DNA from: DAIQNV01 sp038748775
GTDB taxonomy: Bacteria; Planctomycetota; Phycisphaerae; Phycisphaerales; UBA1924
Assembly: GCA_038748775.1 (NCBI GenBank)
Contig: JBCDIT010000018.1
Coordinates: 1-64,000, forward strand
Length of the DNA stretch: 64,000 nt
Reading direction: 5' to 3'
Both the position numbers and the translations under genes were made by a program. The notes below the pieces were generated by a model, which did no database searches, had not been told where the DNA came from, and worked only from the letters and a program-made list of their open reading frames with translations. Positions 47,271-56,864 of this stretch are shown in pieces (within the stretch, counting starts at the first letter, position 1; each line of letters starts with the position of its first letter).

Positions 47271-47557
47271 GGTGGGGTCTCCTCGAAGGCGAACACCCAG
47301 CGTATCGAATCCGATCGGCGTCACCTAGACGAAACGTGCCGTTTGTCGAAGCGGCTCATTAAGAACCGGGTGTCGGTACAGCTTTGTCGTCGATCACGAT
47401 CACAGCCTCGGATATGTCCGGCAAGGTCACAGCGCGCTCCGCTCTCGAACAAATTCGAGATAGCCCTCGACCTCGTCCTTGATCGGCCGGCCCCGATAAG
47501 CGCCGCCTCACCTGCAGGCGCAGGTGGCATCGACGACATCATCCCCATCAACCCGCG

Positions 47558-48613
47558 CTAGGGACAGCCCGCCAGGAAATCGGCGATGAACGCGTCAACA
47601 TCGCTCAGATCGATAAAGCCGAACGGGAACGCGATATCGGCCGACGGGTCGCCGGCCAGGAAGGCCGTGATAAAGGCGTTGACATCGCTGAGGTCGAGGA
47701 AGCCCGAAGGCGGGGCGAGATCGGCCGCGTTGCAGGGGTCGGAGGGGCCGACAATCTCGCCCGGGCCGACGATGGTGTTGGTGAAGTCGCTGAACGAAGC
47801 GAACGACGACCATTGGCTTGTGACCCAGTAGTACGTCGTGCCCTCGAACAGCACCTGATCGAACGATGACGTCCCCCTCGGGGTGTTGAACGGGCTGAAC
47901 CCGTTGCCGAGCCCATAGTCGTGGAGATTCACGAGAGGCTGGGTGTCATCGAAGCTGTCGATGTAGAGGCAACTCCAGTGTTCGCCACCGCTCAGCAGCA
48001 CGCTCTCGAACGCGTACACGCCCGACTCTGTGACGGTGAACTCGAGAACGTGATAGTCGACCGGGCCGAGGCCGGAGACACCTTCGATGAAGAACGGCCG
48101 GCTCCAACTGTTGCCCTGCTGCGTGTTGCCGGTGTAGGTCGTGGTGACATCCGACCCCGTCTCTTCGAGCAGGTGGTATGTCACGTTGCGAAGCCCGGCG
48201 ACCCAAGGGGCGCCGTTGCCCGAGTCGAACTCGATCGACCACGCACCGTCCGGCGAAGCCCCGGCACCGAAGCCAGCGAACCCGTCGGCAATGGGATAGT
48301 CGGCGATGGTGAAATCCCCGAACCAAGGCGAGGGGGTCGTCGCGGTCGAGCCGTCGGGCGCGGTCACGGTGACGCCAAAGTCGAGCGACCAAGGAGCAAT
48401 GCCGTCTGACTGATCCGCGACCGGGGCGGTCCAGAGCCCGGTGATCGCGAACCCTTGGATCGAACCCGAACCGAGCGTCACCTGGAAGGCGTCCGAGGCG
48501 CCCGCGGAGGGGACGTCAACGTTCGGCGCCTGGATAGACGCGACGATCTTCAGGCCGGCCGAGGCGGGCGCACCGGTGATCACGGCGAGCGAAACGAAAG
48601 CGCGAGCGAGCAT
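47558..48613 (-). CDS. GC-type dockerin secreted protein (351 aa)
   Basis: The signal peptide is MLARAFVSLAVITGAPASAG; GGGAG precedes the ATG. The cargo is a pair of beta-sandwich-type regions (ITGLWTAPVADQSDGIAPWS, SGNGAPWVAGLRNVTYHLLE, DYHVLEFTVTESGVYAFESV) resembling the choice-of-anchor or PPC-like surface modules, and ends TTYYWVTSQWSSFASFSDFT. The dockerin begins CNAADLAPPSGFLDLSDVNA and has DIAFPFGFIDLSDVDAFIAD and a GCP end. The function is probably carbohydrate or surface binding (inference). Confidence 0.82.
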   Translation of the reverse strand: MLARAFVSLAVITGAPASAGLKIVASIQAPNVDVPSAGASDAFQVTLGSGSIQGFAITGLWTAPVADQSDGIAPWSLDFGVTVTAPDGSTATTPSPWFGDFTIADYPIADGFAGFGAGASPDGAWSIEFDSGNGAPWVAGLRNVTYHLLEETGSDVTTTYTGNTQQGNSWSRPFFIEGVSGLGPVDYHVLEFTVTESGVYAFESVLLSGGEHWSCLYIDSFDDTQPLVNLHDYGLGNGFSPFNTPRGTSSFDQVLFEGTTYYWVTSQWSSFASFSDFTNTIVGPGEIVGPSDPCNAADLAPPSGFLDLSDVNAFITAFLAGDPSADIAFPFGFIDLSDVDAFIADFLAGCP

Positions 48614-48676
48614 GGCGTTCTCCCTTTGATCCGAACGCCGAGCGTACCGGTTCAAGGCAGAGGCGCCAAGACGAAC

Positions 48677-49795
48677 CTAGTCGCAGCCGGCGAGGAAGCC
48701 GACGATGAACGCGTCAACATCGTCGAGATCGATGACGCCAACCGGCGCCGCGAGATCGGCGAGCTCGTCCCCGGCGATGAACGCGCCGATGAACGCGTCG
48801 GCATCGGTCAGATCGATGATCCCGGAGGGTGGCGCCAGGTCGGCGGCGCCGCACGAGGCGGGCGAGATGAAGACGAGCCCGTCCGCGGTCGCGGCCCACA
48901 TCCGCTCGCCAGAGTCGTCGATGGAAAGCTGCCCGCCATCGAATATGTTCAGCCCGGTGGCGAACGTGACACGTACGCCGTTCCTCAGAACATACTGGAT
49001 CTCGCCGGCAACGCCCTCGAGGACGTACGCCCGAACGCCCAGCGCACCGCGACTCGAAAATGCAACATCCCAGAAACGCGCCGCGCCGCTGCCAGAGGTC
49101 GCCGTCGGTGGCACGACCTGTTCGAGTTGGCCGACACCCGGAGCCAGGCGGTACACCGCCGACCGGTCCAGCCCGGTGTCGCACTCGACGAGCACGACGT
49201 CCCCATCGAACTCTCCATTATCGTCCCACTCGACGCCGGTGGTGCGGAGGCCGGCGCCGTCGTTGATGTCGTCGAACAACGAAACTGGCTCAAATCCAGG
49301 CGGTGAGAACGCGAGTGGGGCGGGCCCAAACGTATCGGCAAAGTAGTACGCCCCCGGCGGAAACCCGCCGCCACCGACAACTTCGGCCTGAACGAACGAA
49401 CCAACGAACTCATCGGTACCCACCGGCGCCAAGGTCTCATCGAGCAGATGGACGACCGAACCGATCGTGCTCACAACGGTCACGAATAAGTTGTGATCGA
49501 ACGCGCCGGTCCGGTCAAAGCGGACCGAACTCACACGGCCACCAACGCTCGCATCGACGCGACCGATCTCTTCGAACGACGCCGGATCGGACATCCGATA
49601 GACCACCACCTGCCCACCCTCGACGCGGGCACCGATGACCCCGGCGCCGAAGGCTTCGTTGCGGACCGCGTCGATCACGAGGCCGTCGGGAGCGGTCCAT
49701 TGTTCAACACTGAAACCGACATCCGGCGTGATCTGCCCAGCCACCGGGAGGCACGCAAAGGAAAGGCACAGTGATATCACGGATCGGTTCGCCAC
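48677..49795 (-). CDS. GC-type dockerin secreted protein (372 aa)
   Basis: The start is taken as the GTG before ANRSVISLCLSFACLPVAGQ, which gives a signal peptide; no strong Shine-Dalgarno supports it. The cargo reads like a beta-propeller or NHL-type repeat protein (GGRVSSVRFDRTGAFDHNLF, GFPPGAYYFADTFGPAPLAF, SIDDSGERMWAATADGLVFI). The dockerin begins CGAADLAPPSGIIDLTDADA and DLAAPVGVIDLDDVDAFIVG and ends LAGCD, with Asp in place of Pro. Catalysis not evident. Confidence 0.8.
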   Translation of the reverse strand: MANRSVISLCLSFACLPVAGQITPDVGFSVEQWTAPDGLVIDAVRNEAFGAGVIGARVEGGQVVVYRMSDPASFEEIGRVDASVGGRVSSVRFDRTGAFDHNLFVTVVSTIGSVVHLLDETLAPVGTDEFVGSFVQAEVVGGGGFPPGAYYFADTFGPAPLAFSPPGFEPVSLFDDINDGAGLRTTGVEWDDNGEFDGDVVLVECDTGLDRSAVYRLAPGVGQLEQVVPPTATSGSGAARFWDVAFSSRGALGVRAYVLEGVAGEIQYVLRNGVRVTFATGLNIFDGGQLSIDDSGERMWAATADGLVFISPASCGAADLAPPSGIIDLTDADAFIGAFIAGDELADLAAPVGVIDLDDVDAFIVGFLAGCD

Positions 49796-49888
49796 TCGGG
49801 GATCGAGGGTATCCGTGGCACGCGATCGCGCCAAGATGAACCTGCGTCAAGATGGGCAAGAGAAGCCGAAACCGCCGGCAAACACCGC

Positions 49889-51178
49889 TCAGGGACACCC
49901 AGCGAGAAACGACCCGATGAATGCATCGACGTCGCTCAAGTCGATGAAGCCGAACGGGAACGCGATGTCGGCCGCCGCATCGCCCGCGAGGAAGGCGGCG
50001 ATGAAGACATCCACGTCTTCGAGGTCGAGAAACCCGAAGGGCACACCCAGGTCGGCGGCGTTGCAGGGCTGGTCTGTCCCGAGCCATATCTCAAGGTCCT
50101 CGGGCGTGATGCCCTGCGTCGGGGTCGGCAGCCCGATCTGGACGAGCGTCCCCACCGTTTGTGTGTTATCGATCGCGAAGACGTTGACGCCCATCGATTC
50201 ATCGATTGCGAAGAGCAAACCGCCGGCCGAGTCCATCTCGCGCAAATCGCCTCGCGTTCCGATGACCACGCTCGCCCCGGTCGCGGTCGCGACGCCGGTC
50301 TGCGGATCGACGCTGAACGCCTGGATGCTCGAATCACCGCCGTGCCCTGCGTAGAGCAGCGTGTCGCTGACAAAGGCGAAGTTCTTGGGGCTGTCACCGG
50401 GGCTGGTGAACGTCCCCGGTGGGATGATCGAAAGCGTTCCGTCGTTCTGGTTGATCGCAAATCCGCTGATCGCATTCCCACCGGCGCTGATTCCACCGGC
50501 CGCGTAAAGGAACGTGCCACTCGGGTTCACCGCGAGCTGTGTCCCAAAGACCGGGATGTTGAGAGTCTGGACAAGCGTCGCCCCGGTGCCCCCGGCGTCC
50601 GAGATATCGAACACACGAACGATGTTCGAGAGCGAGTCGTTGCAGTACATCCACCGCCCGTTGGGGTGCAGCTCCATGTCAGTAAAGAAATCACCAGCCG
50701 CGGGAGCATCGGCAAGGGTCAGGCTCTGCCCATCCCAGTTGTAGAGGCGGAGCAGGTTGCCCGGGCCGAAGTCGGTGCGGGCGACGGCGAGCAGGTCGTC
50801 GCTCACCCACTGGATATCGAGGCCCTGCTGGTCGTTGGTCAGCTCTTCGACAACATCGAGCGTGCCATCGGCCGCGATGGAATAGATGATGACCGACTCG
50901 ACCGCGTCGCCCGACGCGTGGACCGTCGCGGCGAACGCGCCGTTGGGCGAAAGGGAGACACGGAACGTGTTGCACCCGGGGCAGGGCTGATCGAACGACG
51001 TCCGCGAACCGGTGATCTCTCGATCGATGAATGTCAGCGACCCATCGGAGTCAAGCCGGAAGCTCGTGAGCGACCCTTCGAAGTTCCCCTCGTTCGCAAC
51101 GAGGACCAACGGTTCGATCGATTGGGCAAAGCAGACCGCCGATCCGGCGGCGACAGCACAGAGAGCAGCGAGACGCAT
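49889..51178 (-). CDS. GC-type dockerin protein with lactonase-like beta-propeller
   Basis: The 429-residue product has signal MRLAALCAVAAGSAVCFA and about six to seven propeller blades (LTSFRLDSDGSLTFIDREIT, FRVSLSPNGAFAATVHASGD, IDTELHPNGRWMY-like DMELHPNGRWMYCNDSLSNI, GTQLAVNPSGTFLYAAGGIS). This repeat is that of 6-phosphogluconolactonase or YncE-like proteins. The metal or lactone-binding residues were not confirmed. The dockerin (CNAADLGVPFGFLDLEDVDV, FIAAFLAGDAAADIAFPFGF, ending LAGCP) is complete. Probably a surface-bound hydrolase or binding protein. Confidence 0.83.
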   Translation of the reverse strand: MRLAALCAVAAGSAVCFAQSIEPLVLVANEGNFEGSLTSFRLDSDGSLTFIDREITGSRTSFDQPCPGCNTFRVSLSPNGAFAATVHASGDAVESVIIYSIAADGTLDVVEELTNDQQGLDIQWVSDDLLAVARTDFGPGNLLRLYNWDGQSLTLADAPAAGDFFTDMELHPNGRWMYCNDSLSNIVRVFDISDAGGTGATLVQTLNIPVFGTQLAVNPSGTFLYAAGGISAGGNAISGFAINQNDGTLSIIPPGTFTSPGDSPKNFAFVSDTLLYAGHGGDSSIQAFSVDPQTGVATATGASVVIGTRGDLREMDSAGGLLFAIDESMGVNVFAIDNTQTVGTLVQIGLPTPTQGITPEDLEIWLGTDQPCNAADLGVPFGFLDLEDVDVFIAAFLAGDAAADIAFPFGFIDLSDVDAFIGSFLAGCP

Positions 51179-51637
51179 CCGTAACCCCTTCTTCTCCTAC
51201 CGGGCCGACCCCCTGCCGACCCCCGGAAACCAATGAAATGGTTGCCCCGTCAAGGGCGACTGCATCGTCGCAGGTCTTGGGGCCCTGTGCAAGGGCACGG
51301 TTCGGAATCCGAGCCCCCAACGGAGCCACGTCACCCATCGAGGGTTAAGCGTGAATTGATCTTATTCACCGGGTAATCCAGCGCCTCTGGGCGATGAGGA
51401 CCTGCCGGCCCCCGCGCTCAAGGATCGCCCTCTCGGAGCCGGCCACGATGACTCGCATTCGATGTCGATCGGCGCGTCGTCAATTCAAATCACTATTCAC
51501 TTCGTCTATAGATCGAGGGTAACAACCTCGTATTTGCCTATGGACGTGATAGACGGCCCGATCGCCCATTGAGGCTTGTGCGCGTCGCGTCTACGGTCCG
51601 ATACACAGCGACCAAACCCCCCGTACGGAGCTCAGAA
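51179..51637. other. Intergenic region between dockerin gene and katG
   Basis: These 459 bases hold no supported gene. An inverted repeat CGAGG-GTAACAA-CCTCG lies near 51513-51529, about 110 bases before the katG ATG, and AT-richer stretches around 51350-51370 and 51480-51540 could hold the divergent promoters. I saw no clear PerR or OxyR box. Confidence 0.5.
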
Positions 51638-53857
51638 ATGACCACCTCGACCTCATCCAATGGATCCGGCAACGGAGCCAGCGCCTGCCCGGTCGTCGGC
51701 ATGGGCAAGATGGCCGTTGCCGATCGCCGCACGACCCGCGACTGGTGGCCCAACCAGCTCGACATGGGCGTCCTCCGCCAGCACTCGCCGGTCAGCGACC
51801 CGATGGACCCGGGTTTCGACTACGCCGAGGCGTTCCAAGCGCTCGACCTCGAAGCGGTCAAACAAGACCTGTTCGCGATGATGACCGACTCGAAGGACTG
51901 GTGGCCCGCCGACTATGGCCACTACGGGCCCTTCCTCATCCGCATGGCCTGGCACGCCGCCGGCACGTACCGCATCGCCGACGGTCGCGGCGGTGCCGGG
52001 GCGGGCATGCTCCGCTTTGCCCCGCTCAACAGTTGGCCCGACAACGCCAACCTCGACAAGGCCCGACGCCTGCTCTGGCCCGTGAAGCAGAAGTACGGCG
52101 CCAAGCTGAGCTGGGCCGACCTCATGATCCTCGCCGGCAACTGCGCCATCGAGTCGATGGGCCTCAAGCCCTTCGGGTTCGCCGGGGGCCGCGAAGACCG
52201 CTGGGAACCCGACGAAATCTACTGGGGCCCAGAGACCGAGTGGCTCGGTGACAACCGCTACACCGGCGAACGCCTTCTCGAGACCCCGCTCGGCGCCGTG
52301 CAGATGGGGCTGATCTACGTGAACCCCGAGGGCCCGAACGGGAACCCCGACCCCGCCGCGTCGGCGATCGACATCCGCGAGACCTTCGCCCGCATGGCGA
52401 TGAACGACGAAGAGACCGTCGCGCTCATCGCTGGCGGTCACACGTTCGGCAAGGCCCACTCGGCCGCGATGGCCCCGGAGTACGTCGGCGCCGAGCCCGA
52501 GGGCGCCGGCATCGAAGAGCAAGGCTTCGGCTGGAAGAACAGCTACGGCACCGGCAAGGGCGGGGACGCCATCACCAGCGACCTCGAGGGCGCGTGGACC
52601 CAGACCCCGATCCAGTGGGACATGACCTACTTCGACAACCTCTTCAAGTACGAATGGAAGCAGGTCAAGAGCCCGGGCGGCGCGACCCAGTGGATCCCCA
52701 CCGATGAGTCGGCCTCGACGCTCGTGCCCGATGCGCACGACCCGGCCAAGACGCACGCCCCGATCATGTTCACCACCGACCTCGCGCTCCGCGTCGACCC
52801 CGCCTACGAGAAGATCTCGCGCCGCTTCCACGAGAACCCCGACCAGTTCGCCGACGCGTTCGCCCGCGCGTGGTACAAGCTCACCCACCGCGACATGGGC
52901 CCCCACGCCCGCCTGCTCGGCGCCGACGTGCCCGAGGCCCAACTCTGGCAAGACCCGGTGCCGGCGGTCGACCACGATCTGATCGATGACGCCGACGTCG
53001 CCGCTTTGAAGACCAAACTACTCGCGAGCGGCCTGCCGATCTCGCGATTGGTGTCCACCGCGTGGGCCGCCGCGTCGTCGTTCCGAGGCACCGACAAGCG
53101 AGGCGGCGCCAACGGCGGACGCGTCCGCCTCGACCCTCAACGGAACTGGGAGGTCAACGACCCCGAGCAGTTGGCCAAGGCTATCGCGCTCCTTGAGAAG
53201 GTTCAAACCGAGTTTAACGCGTCGCTGAGCGGCTCGAAGAAAGTGTCGTTCGCCGATGTCGTGGTATTGGGTGGCTGCGCCGCGATCGAAGAAGCGGCCA
53301 AGAAGGCCGGCGTGAGCGTCACCGTCCCGTTCACCCCGGGCCGCACCGACGCGACGCAGGATGCGACCGACGTCGAGTCGTTCGGCATCCTCGAACCGAC
53401 CGCCGATGGCTTCCGCAACTTCCTCAACCCGGCGCACAAGCGTCCGGCAGAAGAGTTGCTGCTCGATCGCGCGAACCTGCTCGACCTGAACGCCCCGGAG
53501 ATGACGGTGCTCATCGGCGGGCTCCGCGTGCTGAATACCAACACCGGCGGCTCGAACCTGGGCGTCTTCACCGACAACCCCGAGTCGCTGAGCAACGATT
53601 TCTTCGTACACCTGCTCGACATGGGCCTGCAATGGCGCGTCTCACCGAGGTGCGAGCACTTCTATGAGGGCGTGAGCGGCGACAACGGCGCCGTCCGCTG
53701 GATGGGCTCTTCGGTCGACCTCGTCTTCGGCTCCAACTCGCAGCTTCGGGCCCTGGCCGAGGTGTACGCGTGCGACGACGCGAAGGAGAAGTTCGTCAAC
53801 GATTTCGTCGCGGCGTGGGCCAAGGTGATGGATGCGGATCGGTTCGATCTCGCCTGA
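51638..53857 (+). CDS. katG: Catalase-peroxidase KatG
   Basis: The 739-residue haem enzyme destroys hydrogen peroxide. The N-terminal half has the distal RMAWHAAGTYRIADG (Trp and His near residue 101), Tyr in GAVQMGLIYVNPEGPNG (near residue 225) that forms the Trp-Tyr-Met adduct, and proximal IAGGHTFGKAHSA. The C-terminal half is the degenerate second peroxidase domain (TAWAAASSFRGTDKRGGANG). Length and order are normal for KatG. GGAG precedes the ATG, and a strong terminator follows. Together with the dockerin-linked peroxidase, it gives the window two peroxide enzymes. Confidence 0.97.
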   Translation: MTTSTSSNGSGNGASACPVVGMGKMAVADRRTTRDWWPNQLDMGVLRQHSPVSDPMDPGFDYAEAFQALDLEAVKQDLFAMMTDSKDWWPADYGHYGPFLIRMAWHAAGTYRIADGRGGAGAGMLRFAPLNSWPDNANLDKARRLLWPVKQKYGAKLSWADLMILAGNCAIESMGLKPFGFAGGREDRWEPDEIYWGPETEWLGDNRYTGERLLETPLGAVQMGLIYVNPEGPNGNPDPAASAIDIRETFARMAMNDEETVALIAGGHTFGKAHSAAMAPEYVGAEPEGAGIEEQGFGWKNSYGTGKGGDAITSDLEGAWTQTPIQWDMTYFDNLFKYEWKQVKSPGGATQWIPTDESASTLVPDAHDPAKTHAPIMFTTDLALRVDPAYEKISRRFHENPDQFADAFARAWYKLTHRDMGPHARLLGADVPEAQLWQDPVPAVDHDLIDDADVAALKTKLLASGLPISRLVSTAWAAASSFRGTDKRGGANGGRVRLDPQRNWEVNDPEQLAKAIALLEKVQTEFNASLSGSKKVSFADVVVLGGCAAIEEAAKKAGVSVTVPFTPGRTDATQDATDVESFGILEPTADGFRNFLNPAHKRPAEELLLDRANLLDLNAPEMTVLIGGLRVLNTNTGGSNLGVFTDNPESLSNDFFVHLLDMGLQWRVSPRCEHFYEGVSGDNGAVRWMGSSVDLVFGSNSQLRALAEVYACDDAKEKFVNDFVAAWAKVMDADRFDLA

Positions 53858-53884
53858 CGTCGCAGCAAAGCTCCCGCAACCAAC

Positions 53885-53930
53885 AAGGCCGTCACCCTCT
53901 GTCTCGCAGAGGCTGACGGCCTTGTTTCAT
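53885..53930 (+). terminator. Rho-independent terminator of katG
   Basis: AAGGCCGTCA (53885-53894) pairs with TGACGGCCTT (53914-53923), with an inner CCTCTG/CAGAGG stem, and is followed by GTTTCATT. It lies 28 bases after the katG stop and before the convergent dockerin gene. Confidence 0.85.
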
Positions 53931-53967
53931 TGAGCGAGCGACAACTCCGCGAAAGCCCGCTTCTCGC

Positions 53968-54693
53968 TCAGGGACACCCGCTCAGGTACGTCGTAATGAA
54001 GCGGTTCACGCAGCTCAGATCAATAACGCCAAACGGAGGAGCAAGATCCGCAGCAAGGTCGCCCGAAAGGAAGGCGGCGATAAACGCGTCGACGTCATCG
54101 AGGTCGAGCACGCCGAACGGCGCCGTGAGGTCGGCAGCGCAGAACTCGACCGGGATGAGGTAGACCCGACCGAAGAACTCGTTCTCAGTACCGCCAACCG
54201 TCTCGATGATCTCGACCCGATCGAACGGCGCCGGACACGTCACGCCGATGAACGCCGCTTCGTCGTTGGGCCTGGTGATCTCCGCCGAGTCGAGCAGCGT
54301 CTCCCCGTCGTACAAGTCCACACGGAACGTCGAGTCAACGAACGGGGCGTTGACGTTGTCGTCCAACTCCGGCTCGACAAACTCGATACCGAAGCCCGTC
54401 AGCGGCTCGGCGAAGTCGAACCTCAGGTTCTCCGGACCGCTGACCGCGAGTTCAAGACCCGTCAAACGCGGCGTCCACTCATCGAACACAAGCCCGTTCG
54501 TACCCGCGAGGCCGGTGACGGTGAAGCGCTCGAACGCGATCGACGTCGCCCCCGTCGCCGACGCGGTCGGCCAAATCGTCGCCGCGGTGCTCGGACCGAG
54601 AAACGCGTTGCGGCTATCGAACAGCCCCATCTGGGCCAAGGCCGTGGATGCAGAGATCGCGAGAAGCGCTACGGCGTACATGGCCTTCGACAT
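53968..54693 (-). CDS. GC-type dockerin secreted protein (241 aa)
   Basis: The signal is MSKAMYAVALLAISASTALA, and GGAG precedes the ATG. The cargo (FRFDFAEPLTGFGIEFVEPE-like LRFDFAEPLTGFGIEFVEPE, VDSTFRVDLYDGETLLDSAE, AFIGVTCPAPFDRVEIIETV) is a small beta-sandwich like those of PEP-CTERM proteins. The first dockerin repeat is normal (DLTAPFGVLDLDDVDAFIAA); the second is altered (APPFGVIDLSCVNRFITTYL), with an extra Cys in place of Asp, and ends SGCP. The extra Cys may form a new disulfide or abolish binding. Confidence 0.82.
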   Translation of the reverse strand: MSKAMYAVALLAISASTALAQMGLFDSRNAFLGPSTAATIWPTASATGATSIAFERFTVTGLAGTNGLVFDEWTPRLTGLELAVSGPENLRFDFAEPLTGFGIEFVEPELDDNVNAPFVDSTFRVDLYDGETLLDSAEITRPNDEAAFIGVTCPAPFDRVEIIETVGGTENEFFGRVYLIPVEFCAADLTAPFGVLDLDDVDAFIAAFLSGDLAADLAPPFGVIDLSCVNRFITTYLSGCP

Positions 54694-54958
54694 TCGGTGG
54701 CTCCTTGCACGGAGCGTACAAGGTCCGACCACGAATCCAAAGGTTGTTTTCCGACACCGACCCCGATCGGGCAAGGCGAGAGGCTTCTCTTTCGGCGGAG
54801 CGGAAGGTGCCCGATCAGGCCCGCCGGATTCGCTCCGGCGCGGCCGTACCAGAGCGAGCGTGCGCCCGAAGGGCGGTACGGAGCGCGAAGAGCTGCTTTA
54901 GAGCAGCCGAAGTGAACTCGTAGCGGGTGACGTAACGAGTCTGAGCGCATCCCGATAT

Positions 54959-55107
54959 CAACGAGCCCGCAGCGCGAGCAAGGGCCCTCCCGAGCGGAGC
55001 GTTCTTCCTGGCCTCAAGGCCCTTCGTTGCTCGTTTGCGCACGAGAAACGAAGGGACCAGAGAAACGAAGGAGGAGGAGATCCCTTGCTCGCGCTGCGGG
55101 CTCGTTG
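54959..55107. repeat. 145-bp inverted-repeat element, copy B (well preserved)
   Basis: A perfect 26-bp inverted repeat (54959-54984 with 55082-55107, CAACGAGCCC...AGCAAGGG) borders about 97 bases with an inner stem (CCCTTCGTT...AACGAAGGG) of about 14 pairs. The core from ACGAGCCC to GGGCTCGT is 145 bases, the same as copy A at 4747-4891. It carries no gene. The surrounding 54780-54950 region also holds hairpins (GCTGCT-TTAG-AGCAGC). It is a candidate non-autonomous mobile or REP-like element lying between a dockerin gene and purU. Confidence 0.7.
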
Positions 55108-55171
55108 TTCGTCGCCTGAGAACAAGCGAACCAGAATCCCAATTGAACGCTACGAAACGAACATCGTTGCT

Positions 55172-56077
55172 CTAGGAAAACACCACCGTCCGGCGCCCCT
55201 CGACCATCACGCGCCCTTCGAGGTGCAATCTCACCGCCTCGGCCAACACAACCCGCTCGAGGTCCCGTCCCTTGCGGACCAGATCGGCGACGGTGTCCCG
55301 ATGGCTCACCTCGCGAGTCTGCTGGGCGATGATGGGGCCCTCGTCCAAATCATCAGTGACGTAATGCGCCGTCGCCCCGATCAGCTTCACGCCACGCTCG
55401 AACGCGCGGTGGTAAGGCCTGGCCCCGGCGAACGCGGGCAGGAAGCTGTGGTGGATATTGATGATGCGGCTGCCGTGCCCATCGGTGTACGCCCCCACCG
55501 CCCTCGGGCTGAGCACCCTCATGTAGCGGGCCAGCACGACAAGGTCAGGGGCTTGTCTCGCCAACTCGTCGAGCACCGCCGACTCTTGCTCTTCGCGCGA
55601 AGCCTGATTATCGCCCTTTAAAGGAACATGGGCGAAAGGCACGCCGAAGCCCTGGGCCAGACCCTCGCCGGTAGTGTGGTTCGAGATCACCCCGGTCACC
55701 TCGCACCGCAACTCCCCGCCCCCGAGCTTGTCCGAGGCACGCCAGAGCAGGTCGGACAGGCAGTGGGTCTGGGGACCCGACAGGATCGCGACCCGCGTCG
55801 GCACCCCCGCCCAACGGAGCGACCACGAAAGCCCGAGCCGATCCTCCAGCCCCCGGATACCCGCCTCGACCGCCTCGCGCCGGTCATCGGAGGCGGTAAA
55901 CCCGACCCGCATGAAGAAACGCCTGACATCGGGGTCGGCGTGTTGATCGGCGTCGAAGATGTTCAGGCCCAGGTCGGCCAGCACGCCCGACACGGCGGCG
56001 ACCACCCCGGTGGCGTCCGGGCACTTGACGAGCAGAACGTGTGTCGAGCCAGTGTCTTGGGCGGCGCGGTCGGTCAT
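55172..56077 (-). CDS. purU: Formyltetrahydrofolate deformylase
   Basis: The 301-residue enzyme hydrolyses 10-formyl-THF to THF and formate, supplying formate for purine synthesis and balancing one-carbon pools. The N-terminal ACT domain reads VLLVKCPDATGVVAAVSGVL. The formyltransferase domain has VAILSGPQTHCLSDLLWRAS, HTTGEGLAQGFGVPFAHVPL, and active-site NIHHSFLPAFAGARPYHRAF with HYVTDDLDEGPIIAQ. I used the ATG at 56077, because the longer frame adds unrelated sequence that overlaps the sigma remnant. Confidence 0.95.
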   Translation of the reverse strand: MTDRAAQDTGSTHVLLVKCPDATGVVAAVSGVLADLGLNIFDADQHADPDVRRFFMRVGFTASDDRREAVEAGIRGLEDRLGLSWSLRWAGVPTRVAILSGPQTHCLSDLLWRASDKLGGGELRCEVTGVISNHTTGEGLAQGFGVPFAHVPLKGDNQASREEQESAVLDELARQAPDLVVLARYMRVLSPRAVGAYTDGHGSRIINIHHSFLPAFAGARPYHRAFERGVKLIGATAHYVTDDLDEGPIIAQQTREVSHRDTVADLVRKGRDLERVVLAEAVRLHLEGRVMVEGRRTVVFS

Positions 56078-56129
56078 GGGCAGAGCATCGGCTCGCGCTG
56101 GCCTGAGATCAAGAGACACGCCCGTCCCG

Positions 56130-56730
56130 AGCCTGTATCTCTCAAAGACCTCCGACGAGTGCCTCCAACGAACCAACATCGCCCTGTGGCGAAAGGCCGA
56201 CGAGTTCGAGCCCGGGACCAACTCTGAGGCCTGGTCGACCGCGAGCGCCAAAATCCAGGCCAAGGCCGCCCGGAAGACCGCGGTCCGCGAGCGTCGACTG
56301 CTCAGCGAGGCATCGTTCGACGCCATCGCCGATGCCGCGGATGCAGACCAGAACACCGACCAGCGAACCGAAGCCCCGCTCACTCTCGCTTCCGCCTACG
56401 TCACCGGCGAACTCGACGACGACGGGTTCGCGCAGCTCGACGCATTTCTCCAAGATCAGACCGCCGCGAGAGCGTTCTGGTCCTACTGCTCGATGCACGC
56501 TGCGCTCGAATGAGAGTTCGGAGAGCCACGCCCGGTTGAGCACACCCGGACCCAGCGGCGCAGGTATAGCTTCGCGCGTCGGTCCAGCGGTGGTCAGCGC
56601 GACGCTCCCGCCCGCCGGCGAAACCGAGGGCATCCCAATGGGCGGCAACCTCGATGAACTGATCCTCTGGCCGCGTGCTCTAACCGAAACCGAGCTGCGC
56701 GGCCTGTACGAACACGCACGACCGAACTAG
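56130..56730 (+). pseudogene. Remnant of ECF sigma / FecR-LamG module
   Basis: Three broken pieces lie in order. First, SLYLSKTSDECLQRTNIALW-RKADEFEPGTNSEAW matches the region-2 end of planctomycete ECF sigma factors (RTNVVLWRKADEFEPGTNF). Then LASAYVTGELDDDGFAQLDA with a short FWSYCSMHAALE, like the N-terminus of FecR-type anti-sigma proteins, ends in a stop at 56513. Finally GGNLDELILWPRALTETELR ending YEHARPN, in another frame, is the end of a LamG jelly-roll domain. In intact genomes these form an ECF sigma gene followed by a FecR-LamG gene. Large internal deletions and frameshifts make the remnant nonfunctional. Confidence 0.6.
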
Positions 56731-56864
56731 AGGGCACCGACTCGTTTCGCAGCGCAGTTTCGCGCGTGGGCGAGTTGCGCATCTGAGTGTTGTGTTGTAG
56801 CTTCAACTCCTGGCCAGTTCGGGCCGGGAAGCCCCTCTCGAGGGGAATCCATGACTTCGCCCGT

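Noticed and set aside
47343..47561. Short plus-strand frame ending GIDDIIPINPR
   Set aside because: The second half looks weakly coding, but there is no start, family or context to support a gene.
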